A stretch of DNA of 8,989 nt, taken from NCBI GenBank assembly GCA_025362535.1, contig JANYGE010000224.1, positions 1 through 8,989 on the forward strand, written 5' to 3'. Shown in pieces: positions 1 through 6,107 of this stretch. Every line of letters begins with the position of its first letter. The stretch's first letter is position 1. The position numbers were made by a program, and so were the translations under genes. The notes below the pieces were generated by a model that was not told the origin of the DNA, made no database searches, and worked only from the letters and a program-made list of their open reading frames with translations. Source of the stretch: Hyphomicrobiales bacterium. GTDB taxonomy: Bacteria > Pseudomonadota > Alphaproteobacteria > Rhizobiales > Aestuariivirgaceae.

Positions 1-62
1 GCGAAAAACGCCCTGACCCCGCGCGGATTATTTAAACATCACCCTTATTTGAGGCAAGTGTC

Positions 63-299
63 TTAGGCGGAAGTTTTGGTGATGAAGTTCACAGCATCAC
101 CAACCGTTTGGATGGTTTCTGCTGCATCATCTGGAATTTCGATTCCGAATTCTTCTTCGAAAGCCATCACGAGTTCAACCGTGTCCAAACTGTCGGCGCC
201 GAGATCATCAATGAAGCTCGCTTCGGTTTTCACCTTGTCGGCATCTACGCCCAGGTGTTCTACTACGATCTTCTTCACTCGTTCAGCGATATCGCTCAT
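63..299 (-). CDS. acpP: Acyl carrier protein AcpP
   Basis: Cytosolic carrier of type II fatty acid synthesis. It holds the growing acyl chain as a thioester on a 4'-phosphopantetheine arm. The 78-residue product has the family's usual length and a strongly acidic composition. The phosphopantetheine attachment motif DSL lies at residues 36-38, with Ser37 as the attachment site, inside the typical [12 protein letters not shown] helix II segment. The sequence matches alphaproteobacterial ACPs closely from [10 protein letters not shown] onward. The ATG at 297-299 is preceded on the minus strand by a GAGGG ribosome binding site about 7 bases away. It lies on the same strand as fabD and fabG but is separated from fabG by two plus-strand genes, so it probably has its own promoter. 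fabF often follows acpP in relatives. The 62 bases left of the gene show no start of it. Confidence 0.97.
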   Translation of the reverse strand: MSDIAERVKKIVVEHLGVDADKVKTEASFIDDLGADSLDTVELVMAFEEEFGIEIPDDAAETIQTVGDAVNFITKTSA

Positions 300-376
300 G
301 TGTTAGTACCCTCAGTTAATCTTTTTACGAAAGTGAAAGGGGTTGCCAAAAGGCCCCCGCCTCAATGCCGCCCCCT

Positions 377-404
377 TCCCTAGCACAGTTCTGTGTGCCG
401 TCAA
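377..404 (-). promoter_or_regulatory. Candidate acpP promoter with dyad in spacer
   Basis: On the minus strand a TTGACG hexamer (399-404) is followed 16 bases later by TAGGGA (377-382). This would start transcription near 370 and give a leader of about 70 bases before acpP. The -35 is good and the -10 is weak. The spacer itself is a dyad, GCACA-N6-TGTGC (383-398), which could be an operator for a fatty-acid or stringency regulator. The hexamers and dyad are seen in the sequence. Promoter activity and any regulator are inference. Confidence 0.4.
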
Positions 405-443
405 AAGGGGGAATTTTTCGTGCAGGTTGTGCGAATTTTCCAT

Positions 444-463
444 TGATTAGCCTGCGGCAATCA
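444..463. repeat. Dyad symmetry upstream of acpP
   Basis: TGATT-a-GCC (444-452) pairs with GGC-AATCA (456-463) around a TGC loop. This gives an 8-bp stem with one bulged A. It lies about 145 bases upstream of the acpP start and about 40 bases upstream of the candidate -35. It may be an operator or an RNA hairpin. No T-run follows on either strand, so a terminator is unlikely. Confidence 0.45.
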
Positions 464-536
464 TAGACAGCACTTTCAAGCGCACCCGCAATGGTTGAAA
501 AATCAGCACCCTAAAATCATTCAAAAATTTGGATTC

Positions 537-573
537 GGTTCACACGCTAGTAACTATTCTGCTTAGCGGAACC
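537..573. repeat. Two-part dyad upstream of PAS-GGDEF gene
   Basis: GGTTC (537-541) pairs with GAACC (569-573) and CGCTA (545-549) pairs with TAGCG (564-568). This makes two stacked perfect 5-bp arms with a 3-base bulge on the left and a 14-base loop. It overlaps a weak promoter-like pair, TTGGAT (529-534) and TAACTA (551-556) with 16 bases between, and lies about 150 bases upstream of the gene at 720. It could be an operator over that promoter or a structured leader. Only the base pairing is seen. Confidence 0.45.
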
Positions 574-719
574 TTAGTGTCTGTTTGCTAGGCCTATCAT
601 GGAAGGCTGCAAGCGCAAATAAACGCGAACAGAGGTATGTAGCCGCCCTTCGCTCCGATTAAGTTTCGGCATGTAGATTCAACCAGTCTATTTCCGTTTT
701 ACAACTTTAGGGGCGTCAG

Positions 720-1709
720 ATGTTGGACAATCTCGCATATTCAATTGAGCATGAGGTCGAAGAGATCAGGGTTGAATCTGAATTTCAACCGGCCGCCACT
801 GAACTCGAAGACCTGCGCCATGAACGCGAACTGTTCAGAGCTGTCATTGATAACTTCCCGGGTGGGATTGCGTTGTTCGATAAAAACTTGCGGATGGTTC
901 TGTGCAACAACGTGCTCAAAAGACTTCTGCAATATCCTGAATCACTTTTTGAATTCGGGCAACCAAGCTTGGAGCAAATTTTCCGCTTCAACGCGTTACG
1001 GTGTGAATATGGCCCAGGCGAGATTGAAGAGCATGTCGCAGCGAAAATGAACCTGGTCAATCTCAGATGTGCCCATGTTTATGAGCGGGCAAGGCCAAAT
1101 GGAACTGTACTAGAAGTTCGAGGCATGCCACTGGAAAGTGGAGGCTTTGTTACAACCTATGTTGATATCACCAACCAGCGCGCCTCGCATGCCGAGGGAC
1201 TGCAGCACCATAATTCAGACAAGCTCACCAAGTTGCCGAAACGAGATACGTTTGAGAAGCATTTGTGGAACACCTTACAAAAGATGCGGCCGGGCGATGT
1301 TAACTGTGTCCATTGTTTAGATCTTGATGGTTTTGCTGAATTGAATCGGATTCATGGCAAAGTGACCTGTGATTTCATCTTGAAAGAAATTGCACTTCGT
1401 CTCGGCGCAACAGTGCGTGGAATGGATTTTCTGGCGCGTGGCGGCGGTGATCGTTTTCTCGTATTACAATCACCTATCGTTCGTCCATCCGATGTGGCCA
1501 AACTCGCCAACCGCATGTTAGAAGCTGTCAAGAAACCCATCATCTGTGGCGGAACGGAAATTCAGCTCAGCACTAGCATCGGCTTTGCCTTGGCCCCGCG
1601 CGACGGCAACGATGTTGCAACGATTTTGAACAAGGCAGAACTTTCTGTTCTCAGCACAAAAAAGCGAAACCCCGGTGGCTTTGATAGCACAGTGGTTGGT
1701 TGGCAATAG
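720..1709 (+). CDS. PAS domain protein with degenerate GGDEF domain
   Basis: Likely cytosolic c-di-GMP signalling protein of 329 residues with no membrane segment. Residues 1-37 are acidic and probably helical. Residues about 38-152 form a PAS-type sensor domain (AVIDNFPGGIALFDKNLRMV through TTYVDITNQ). Residues about 165-325 form a GGDEF domain with DKLTKLPKR (167-175), LDLDGF (200-205) and SIGFALAPRDG (286-296). The signature is GGDRF (242-246), so the acidic residue after GGD is replaced by Arg245. The usual ND of the substrate site reads NR (209-210), and GH reads GK (213-214). The inhibitory-site motif RxxD is intact at R233-D236, five residues before the signature. No EAL domain follows. 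Family knowledge suggests loss of cyclase activity with possible c-di-GMP binding. This is inference, and weak activity is not excluded. AGGGGCG just upstream supports the ATG at 720. GC is 42-52% in hand-counted lines, against 60-68% in two lines of fabD and fabG. Confidence 0.88.
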   Translation: MLDNLAYSIEHEVEEIRVESEFQPAATELEDLRHERELFRAVIDNFPGGIALFDKNLRMVLCNNVLKRLLQYPESLFEFGQPSLEQIFRFNALRCEYGPGEIEEHVAAKMNLVNLRCAHVYERARPNGTVLEVRGMPLESGGFVTTYVDITNQRASHAEGLQHHNSDKLTKLPKRDTFEKHLWNTLQKMRPGDVNCVHCLDLDGFAELNRIHGKVTCDFILKEIALRLGATVRGMDFLARGGGDRFLVLQSPIVRPSDVAKLANRMLEAVKKPIICGGTEIQLSTSIGFALAPRDGNDVATILNKAELSVLSTKKRNPGGFDSTVVGWQ

Positions 1710-1754
1710 AGTAAATACTACTGGCTTTGTGATTTGCGGTTACGGAACTGGGTA

Positions 1755-1815
1755 GCACATGCGCATTTGCGCCGATTTGCATTTTTAACTATTCGAATTT
1801 TTTTAGCGCATGTGC
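1755..1815. repeat. Perfect 10-bp inverted repeat with ATTTGC motif cluster
   Basis: GCACATGCGC (1755-1764) and GCGCATGTGC (1806-1815) are perfect reverse complements 41 bases apart. The left arm also starts a 16-base near-palindrome (1755-1770), GCACATGC followed by GCATTTGC with one mismatched pair. ATTTGC recurs at 1732-1737, 1765-1770 and 1775-1780. An ATTCGAAT palindrome lies inside the loop (1791-1798). The array sits 23-47 bases after the PAS-GGDEF stop codon and ends 86 bases before the cNMP-binding gene. It is therefore well placed as an operator for the second gene, or as a long hairpin that stabilises or ends the first transcript. A T-run (1798-1804) lies inside the loop, not after the stem, which argues against a simple terminator. 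Confidence 0.55.
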
Positions 1816-1901
1816 CAGAATTGAACGTGTATGAATGGGGTGAAGCACTCTAAAACTCTACACATTATCACGGCATCATAAGCACGAATTCGGAGAGTAA
1901 A

Positions 1902-2291
1902 GTGGAAAAGCCATTAGTGGAACGCCCCATCAATTTCGCTATTTTCAAGGGACTCAATCTCCCTGAGCTCTCTATCAAGGCTGGGCAAACCATCATTGCA
2001 GAGGGAGCCAAAGGTGAGACTATGTATCTGGTGCGACAAGGCATTGTCGATGTTGTGGTGAATGATACTGTTATTGAACAAATTGGAGCCGGTGGAATCT
2101 TTGGGGAAATGGCGCTCATTGATCATGCCGAACGAAGCGCCAAGATCATCGCCAATACGGATGCCTTTGTTGTTCCCCTTGACGAGAAAAAATTTATTGC
2201 ACTCGTCGCCAAGGTTCCGCATTTTTCGCTTCTGGTTATGCGGACACTCGCGCGTCGGATCCGGAACCTCAACCTGAGAGTTGGAAACTGA
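1902..2291 (+). CDS. Stand-alone cyclic nucleotide-binding domain protein
   Basis: Small soluble protein of 129 residues made of a single cNMP-binding (CRP/PKA-type) beta-roll. The core spans about residues 12-112. The phosphate-binding cassette FGEMALIDHAERSAKI (67-82) keeps Glu69, which contacts the ribose in the family, and Arg78, which contacts the cyclic phosphate, so ligand binding is plausible. No DNA-binding helix-turn-helix follows and no kinase or channel domain is attached. The C-terminus is one basic helix (RTLARRIRNLNLR), so this is not a CRP-type regulator. It probably works through a partner protein. It starts with GTG at 1902, supported by GGAG at 1892-1895 with six bases of spacing. 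It lies downstream of and parallel to the PAS-GGDEF gene, and 19 bases from the stop of the convergent fabG. GC is 42% in the line counted (2041-2100). Confidence 0.9.
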   Translation: MEKPLVERPINFAIFKGLNLPELSIKAGQTIIAEGAKGETMYLVRQGIVDVVVNDTVIEQIGAGGIFGEMALIDHAERSAKIIANTDAFVVPLDEKKFIALVAKVPHFSLLVMRTLARRIRNLNLRVGN

Positions 2292-2310
2292 GCGGAAGAG
2301 GCAAAGCCAA

Positions 2311-3048
2311 TTATATCATCGCCATGCCGCCATTCACATGCAAGGTCTGGCCAGTCACATAACCTGCTTCGTCAGATGCCAAATATAACACCGCCGCTGC
2401 AATATCATCTGGCCCGCCCATACGGCCAGCAGGGATGCGGGAGAGAATGCTTTCTTTTTGCTTTTCGTTCAAAACATCAGTCATCGGTGTGGCAATGAAG
2501 CCGGGCGCGATGCAGTTGACTGTCACACCACGCGTGGCAAGTTCTTGCGCCAGAGATTTGGTAAGACCGATCACACCCGCTTTTGACGCCACATAATTGG
2601 CTTGGCCGGGATTGCCTGTGACACCGACAATCGAGGTGATGTTAACAATGCGGCCCGCCCGCTTCTTCATCATGCCGCGCATGGCGGCGCGGCACAGGCG
2701 GAAGTTTGAGGTGAGGTTGACATCAATCACCGCCTGCCAATCTTCATCCTTCATGCGCATGGCCAAACCATCCTTGGTGATGCCTGCATTGTTCACCAGA
2801 ATATCAAGCCCTCCCATGGCGGCTTCCGCAGCGGGGATGAGTTTTTCAACATCTTCAGCGCTGGAGAGATTGCAAGGCAGCACATGAACTCTCTCGCCGA
2901 TTTGCGCTTTCAGCTCTTCAAGGGCGGCAACGCGGGTGCCTGAAATGGCGATGGTGGCTCCTGCTGCGTGGAGCGCCTTGGCGATAGCAGCACCAATGCC
3001 GCCGCTGGCGCCAGTGATGAGTGCGGTTTTTCCGGTGAGATTGAACAT
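2311..3048 (-). CDS. fabG: 3-oxoacyl-[acyl-carrier-protein] reductase FabG
   Basis: NADPH-dependent reductase that converts 3-oxoacyl-ACP to (R)-3-hydroxyacyl-ACP, the first reduction in each round of cytosolic type II fatty acid synthesis. It is a classical short-chain dehydrogenase of 245 residues, the usual length. The cofactor motif TGASGGIG is at 12-19 and NNAG at 86-89. The catalytic tetrad is Asn111, Ser139, Tyr152 and Lys156 (YVASK). The C-terminal segment YVTGQTLHVNGGMAMI is typical of FabG. The ATG lies one base after the fabD stop, and its AAGGAA ribosome binding site is inside the end of fabD, so the two are translated as an operon. The stop faces the cNMP-binding gene across 19 bases with no clear terminator. 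In many relatives acpP follows directly. Here it is about 2 kb away. Confidence 0.97.
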   Translation of the reverse strand: MFNLTGKTALITGASGGIGAAIAKALHAAGATIAISGTRVAALEELKAQIGERVHVLPCNLSSAEDVEKLIPAAEAAMGGLDILVNNAGITKDGLAMRMKDEDWQAVIDVNLTSNFRLCRAAMRGMMKKRAGRIVNITSIVGVTGNPGQANYVASKAGVIGLTKSLAQELATRGVTVNCIAPGFIATPMTDVLNEKQKESILSRIPAGRMGGPDDIAAAVLYLASDEAGYVTGQTLHVNGGMAMI

Positions 3049-3049
3049 T

Positions 3050-4003
3050 TTAAATTCCTTGCTTTAAATGTGCAGCGGCGGCGGCAATATCATCAGGGGT
3101 TCCGGCGGCGAAGGCTTGCGCGTCAGGTGCGTTCTTTTTTGCGAGTCCGGTCAATACTTTACCTGCACCAATTTCAACAAACACATTAACGCCTTGCGCC
3201 ACCATATAGCTCACGCATTCACGCCAGCGCACCGTGCCAGTGACTTGCTCGACCAGTTTCTGGCGAATGATGGTGGGATCAGTAAGTGGGCCTGCAACCA
3301 CATTGGCGATCACGGGAATCAGCGGAGATTTCATGCTGGCGGTGGTCAAGGCTTTGGCCATAGCATCAGCGGCAGGTTGCATTAAAGCGCAATGGAAAGG
3401 TGCGGAGACGGGCAAAATAATGGCGCGCTTTGCCCCTTTGGCTTTGGCAATTTCGCAAGCCCGCTCAACTGCGGCTTTGCTGCCAGAGACAACCACCTGA
3501 CCATCAGAATTATCATTGGCGGCCTGGCACACATCGCCTTGGGCGGCTTCGGCTGCAACGGCAGCAGCAGTGGCAAAATCCAACCCTAAAAGTGCGGCCA
3601 TTGCTCCCGTGCCCACAGGTGTTGCGGCCTGCATGGCCTGACCGCGAATTTTGAGAAGCCGGGCTGCATCAGCAATGGTGAAAGTTCCAGCCGCGGCTAA
3701 AGCCGAATATTCGCCCAAGGAATGCCCCGCCACAAATTTGGCTGTGTTTGCCACGGTTACTCCATATTCGGAGCCGAGAACCCGCAAGGCCGCCATGCTC
3801 ACCGCCATTAAAGCGGGCTGAGCATTTTCAGTGAGGGTGAGATCGGCCTCGGGGCCTTCCCACATGAGTGTCGAAAGTTTCTGGTTAAGGGCATCGTCAA
3901 CCTCGGCAAAAACCGCGCGCGCCGAAGCGAAATTATCGGCAAGGCTCTTGCCCATCCCAACGGCTTGGCTGCCTTGGCCTGGAAATACGAATGCTATTGT
4001 CAT
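3050..4003 (-). CDS. fabD: Malonyl-CoA:ACP malonyltransferase FabD
   Basis: Transfers malonyl from CoA to ACP, supplying the extender unit for fatty acid synthesis. With the start at 4003 the product has 317 residues, near the roughly 309 of E. coli FabD. It has GQGSQ at 9-13, the nucleophile motif GHSLGEY at 93-99 with Ser95, Arg120 in IRGQAM for the malonyl carboxylate, and His204 in APFHCALM as catalytic partner. The conserved VEIGAGKVLTGL lies near the C-terminus. The frame stays open to a TTG at 4057, but the ATG at 4003 is preferred. It is preceded by AGAGGCG with good spacing, and MTIAFVFPGQGSQ is the normal FabD beginning. It is the first gene of a fabD-fabG pair, 61 bases after the methyltransferase stop. 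Confidence 0.96.
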   Translation of the reverse strand: MTIAFVFPGQGSQAVGMGKSLADNFASARAVFAEVDDALNQKLSTLMWEGPEADLTLTENAQPALMAVSMAALRVLGSEYGVTVANTAKFVAGHSLGEYSALAAAGTFTIADAARLLKIRGQAMQAATPVGTGAMAALLGLDFATAAAVAAEAAQGDVCQAANDNSDGQVVVSGSKAAVERACEIAKAKGAKRAIILPVSAPFHCALMQPAADAMAKALTTASMKSPLIPVIANVVAGPLTDPTIIRQKLVEQVTGTVRWRECVSYMVAQGVNVFVEIGAGKVLTGLAKKNAPDAQAFAAGTPDDIAAAAAHLKQGI

Positions 4004-4028
4004 TTTCGCCTCTGAATCATTTGGGGCC

Positions 4029-4057
4029 ACGAAACATGGGCAGCCCTGCGAAGTCAA
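4029..4057 (-). promoter_or_regulatory. Weak candidate promoter for fabD-fabG
   Basis: In the 61-base gap before fabD, minus-strand TTGACT (4052-4057) is followed after 17 bases by TTTCGT (4029-4034). The -35 fits the alphaproteobacterial consensus and the -10 fits poorly. The gap also contains the palindrome-like GGGCAGCCC (4038-4046). The fab pair may instead be read through from thiN and the methyltransferase, as no terminator is visible between them. Confidence 0.25.
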
Positions 4058-4064
4058 GCATTGC

Positions 4065-5264
4065 CTATCTTCTAAAAACGCCGACGATTTCTACGTGCGC
4101 GGTGTATTTAAACTGATCGACTGGCGTGACTGATTCAAGCTTATAACCGCCGCGCACTAAAATTGCGGCATCGCGGGCAAAGCTTGTGACATCGCAGGCC
4201 ACGGCGATAACCGTTTTCACCTTTGACTTTGCCAGATTACGCGCCTGATTTTCAGCCCCAGCGCGCGGCGGATCAAACACCACCGTATCAAATTCATTCA
4301 GCTCAACTGGCACCAGTGGATTATCAAAGAGATCACGCGCTTCAGCGGTGAGAGGTTTCAAACCAGGGGCAAAGCGGGCGGCCTGCAGCATGGCGGCAAT
4401 GGCTGGCTTATCCAAATCTATAGCGTGAACTTTATGGGTTTCGGCGATGCGGAATGCAAAGGGGCCAACGCCGCAGAACAGATCAATGACTTTTTTGGAT
4501 TTCACCATTGCGGCGCGCACAAGCGACACCAGCGTTTCTTCACCCAGCGCTGTGGCCTGCAAAAATGATTGAATGGGCAATTGCACTTTGGCCTTGCCAA
4601 CGCTGACTGTGGGCACACGGTCTTGTGCGGCAATCTGGTTGTTCACGCTCACGCGCGCGATATTATATTTATGCATAATCTCATTGAACGCGGCAATGCG
4701 CTTGGCCACGGCCTCGCGCTCTGCTTTGATCGACACATCCAAACCATTATCGGCTAGCGTGATGGCCACATCGCAGGCACCCATCAATGGACCAAAGCTC
4801 GCGGCAATTTCAGGAGCATTGGCCAATTGTGGCACCATCACCGGACAGGTTTGAATGGCCACCAGATCATGGCTTTTGGCTTCCATATAGCCTGCCTGCC
4901 ACACACCTTCGATGAGCCGCACATGCAGAGAAACGCGCCTGCGCCCGGCACCATGGGCATCAATCAAGGGCTGAACCTCAACTGCAAGGCCTTGGGTTGT
5001 GAGGGCAACCTGCACCAGATTGCGTTTCCACTGGGCATAGGGCGCTTGTGACCAATGTTGAAACTTGCAACCGCCGCAAGAATCGTAAACTTCGCAAAAG
5101 GCCGGAATACGATCAGGTGAGGCCGTGATGACACGGATTAATCTTCCCTGCTCACTTTCAACAGTTTCACCGGGCAAGGCCTTGAACACAAAGGCCGCCG
5201 CAGTTCCGGCCATGCCAATACCATCGCCTTTTGAGCCAATGCGATCAATCTTTACGATATTCAT
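4065..5264 (-). CDS. rlmD: RNA m5U methyltransferase, TrmA/RlmD (RumA) family
   Basis: SAM-dependent enzyme that methylates C5 of a uridine, most likely in 23S rRNA. It has 399 residues from the ATG at 5264. A short N-terminal TRAM-like segment (IDRIGSKGDGIG) is followed by four cysteines for an Fe-S cluster: Cys57, Cys63 and Cys66 in CEVYDSCGGC, and Cys140. SAM motif I DLFCGVG is at 261-267 and DPPRAG at 331-336. The nucleophile is Cys357 (ACDVTSFARD) and the base is Glu392 in HVEIVGV. The usual FxQxN motif reads SFLQAT, as in some alphaproteobacterial members. The RNA target (RlmD-type U1939, another 23S site, or tRNA) cannot be fixed from sequence, so the symbol is tentative. The frame extends upstream inside thiN to 5378, but MNIVKIDRIG is the natural start, one base after the thiN stop. 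Confidence 0.88.
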   Translation of the reverse strand: MNIVKIDRIGSKGDGIGMAGTAAAFVFKALPGETVESEQGRLIRVITASPDRIPAFCEVYDSCGGCKFQHWSQAPYAQWKRNLVQVALTTQGLAVEVQPLIDAHGAGRRRVSLHVRLIEGVWQAGYMEAKSHDLVAIQTCPVMVPQLANAPEIAASFGPLMGACDVAITLADNGLDVSIKAEREAVAKRIAAFNEIMHKYNIARVSVNNQIAAQDRVPTVSVGKAKVQLPIQSFLQATALGEETLVSLVRAAMVKSKKVIDLFCGVGPFAFRIAETHKVHAIDLDKPAIAAMLQAARFAPGLKPLTAEARDLFDNPLVPVELNEFDTVVFDPPRAGAENQARNLAKSKVKTVIAVACDVTSFARDAAILVRGGYKLESVTPVDQFKYTAHVEIVGVFRR

Positions 5265-5265
5265 T

Positions 5266-5910
5266 TTAATCCAATTCGCGCGGGTAAAACACCACGAGGG
5301 CGGTGCCAAATTTAAGTTCAATATCGACAGGGCCAGTGACGACATTCGATAAGGTGAGAGCTGAACCCAAAGGCACATCGCGGCGGTTGAGAGGCCATTT
5401 AACGCCAGCGAGTGTCAGCGCTTTGAGATCGGTCACAGGCACTACACTGATCCGTGTGCCAATAGCAATATCAGTGAATTCCAGATCGTGGTTCAGAACA
5501 TGGGCCTCCTCGTGGCCGGATGTCATAAACACCGGAATGTCTCGGCGCGTGAGGCTGAGCAGAAAGCTGACATGGGCCATGGTGTGGTCAAACTGGCCGC
5601 CGAAACCACCCACCAGAACCAGCTCTGATGCGCCGCGCCGCAAAGCTTCGGATATGGCAAGTTCACCATCGGTTGCGTCTTTTTCCGCATTGTAGGTTTG
5701 GCGCGGAACATGCGCGTAGGTTTTCTTTTGCTCTGCCGTGCTCGAATCAAAATCACCAACCCACAACAGCGGTGTCACGCCCAGCAGAGCAGCGTGACCA
5801 ATTCCACTATCCGCAGCGATCACCGCTGCATTGGCGAGTTGGTGGCGAAGCCGCTGGGTTGGCGTTACATCGCCGCCTAAGAGGATCACAAATTTTGTCA
5901 TAGCTGTCAT
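5266..5910 (-). CDS. thiN: Thiamine pyrophosphokinase
   Basis: Cytosolic enzyme that transfers pyrophosphate from ATP to thiamine, giving the cofactor TPP (thiamine diphosphokinase, EC 2.7.6.2). The product has 214 residues. The family motifs are all visible: ADSG (33-36), VGDFDS (51-56) for metal binding, EKDATD (76-81), and GGFGGQFDH (101-109). The C-terminal beta-rich part includes LTLSNV. The start is either ATG 5910 (MTAMTKF) or ATG 5901 (MTKFVILL). Neither has a recognisable Shine-Dalgarno site, and an in-frame stop lies about 20 bases upstream. It is divergent from the TPP-riboswitch-controlled thiBPQ operon, which imports its substrate. The methyltransferase gene follows after one base. 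There is no second riboswitch on the minus strand before it, so it does not appear to be TPP-controlled in the same way. Confidence 0.94.
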   Translation of the reverse strand: MTAMTKFVILLGGDVTPTQRLRHQLANAAVIAADSGIGHAALLGVTPLLWVGDFDSSTAEQKKTYAHVPRQTYNAEKDATDGELAISEALRRGASELVLVGGFGGQFDHTMAHVSFLLSLTRRDIPVFMTSGHEEAHVLNHDLEFTDIAIGTRISVVPVTDLKALTLAGVKWPLNRRDVPLGSALTLSNVVTGPVDIELKFGTALVVFYPRELD

Positions 5911-5924
5911 GTAGCAGAAGAGGC

Positions 5925-5953
5925 TTGCTCATGCACCTGTCTCGTCCTAAAGG
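5925..5953 (+). promoter_or_regulatory. Weak candidate promoter for thiBPQ
   Basis: TTGCTC (5925-5930) and TAAAGG (5948-5953) are separated by 17 bases. Each matches three of six consensus positions. Transcription would start near 5960, just at the first base of the riboswitch P1 stem, which is the position expected for a riboswitch leader. The location is the main support. The hexamers alone are poor. Confidence 0.3.
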
Positions 5954-5960
5954 AAAAGTG

Positions 5961-6055
5961 CTCTCAACGGGGTGCATGATTTTAACATGCTGAGAGGGGC
6001 ATCTGCCTCAACCCGCTGAACCTGATCTGGATTATGCCAGCGGAGGGATTGAAAG
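5961..6055 (+). promoter_or_regulatory. TPP riboswitch (Thi-box) controlling thiBPQ
   Basis: The aptamer is recognised from its conserved blocks: CGGGGTGC (5968-5975), GCTGAGAGG (5989-5997), ACCCGCTGAACCTGATCTGG (6011-6030), and ATGCCAGCGGAGGGA (6034-6048). P1 forms between CTCTCAA (5961-5967) and TTGAAAG (6049-6055) with one mismatch. A hairpin forms between GCATG (5974-5978) and CATGC (5986-5990). CCGCTG (6013-6018) pairs with CAGCGG (6038-6043). The element binds thiamine pyrophosphate and normally lowers expression of the genes behind it. No hairpin followed by a T-tract is visible before thiB, so control is probably at translation through the GGAGGA site at 6108-6113. That mechanism is inference. 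About 60 bases separate the aptamer from the start codon. Confidence 0.96.
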
Positions 6056-6107
6056 CAGGGTTGGTTTACCGCCCAAGCATCATTCACTTTTTGGCCCGTT
6101 TAACTTT

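Larger units (their letters stand above)
300..719. other. 420-base intergenic region between divergent acpP and PAS-GGDEF gene
   Basis: No convincing protein gene lies here. Reading frames overlapping the left end are shadows of acpP. The left part (300-420) holds the acpP leader and candidate promoter. The middle holds two dyads, at 444-463 and 537-573, listed separately. The right end carries the ribosome binding site of the PAS-GGDEF gene, AGGGGCG at about 709-714 before the ATG at 720. No T-tract follows either dyad, so I do not call terminators. The stretch 580-700 shows nothing I recognise. A small RNA cannot be excluded but is not supported by more than the dyads. Confidence 0.6.

Noticed and set aside
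1..62. Possible terminator or start of fabF left of acpP
   Set aside because: On the minus strand a GC-rich stretch runs into TTTTT, but no self-complementary stem could be drawn. The only ATG here reaches a stop within four codons.
720..2291. Mobile element carrying the signalling pair
   Set aside because: No transposase, integrase, tRNA-like attachment site or flanking direct repeat was seen. Only lower GC in sampled lines and the opposite orientation hint at later arrival.
4003..4057. 18-residue N-terminal extension of FabD from a TTG
   Set aside because: The extension has no FabD similarity and includes cysteine-rich residues. The ATG at 4003 has a good ribosome binding site and gives the standard N-terminus.
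4573..4854. Open frame on the plus strand opposite the methyltransferase
   Set aside because: It is a shadow frame of a clear gene with no recognisable domain, as are the other plus-strand frames across fabG, fabD and thiN.
5264..5378. 38-residue extension of the methyltransferase overlapping thiN
   Set aside because: It would overlap thiN by over 100 bases and lacks family similarity. MNIVKIDRIG at 5264 starts the TRAM-like segment directly after the thiN stop.
6058..6092. Rho-independent terminator in the riboswitch platform
   Set aside because: The T-run is short and only weak pairings such as GGG with CCC precede it, so no credible stem was found.
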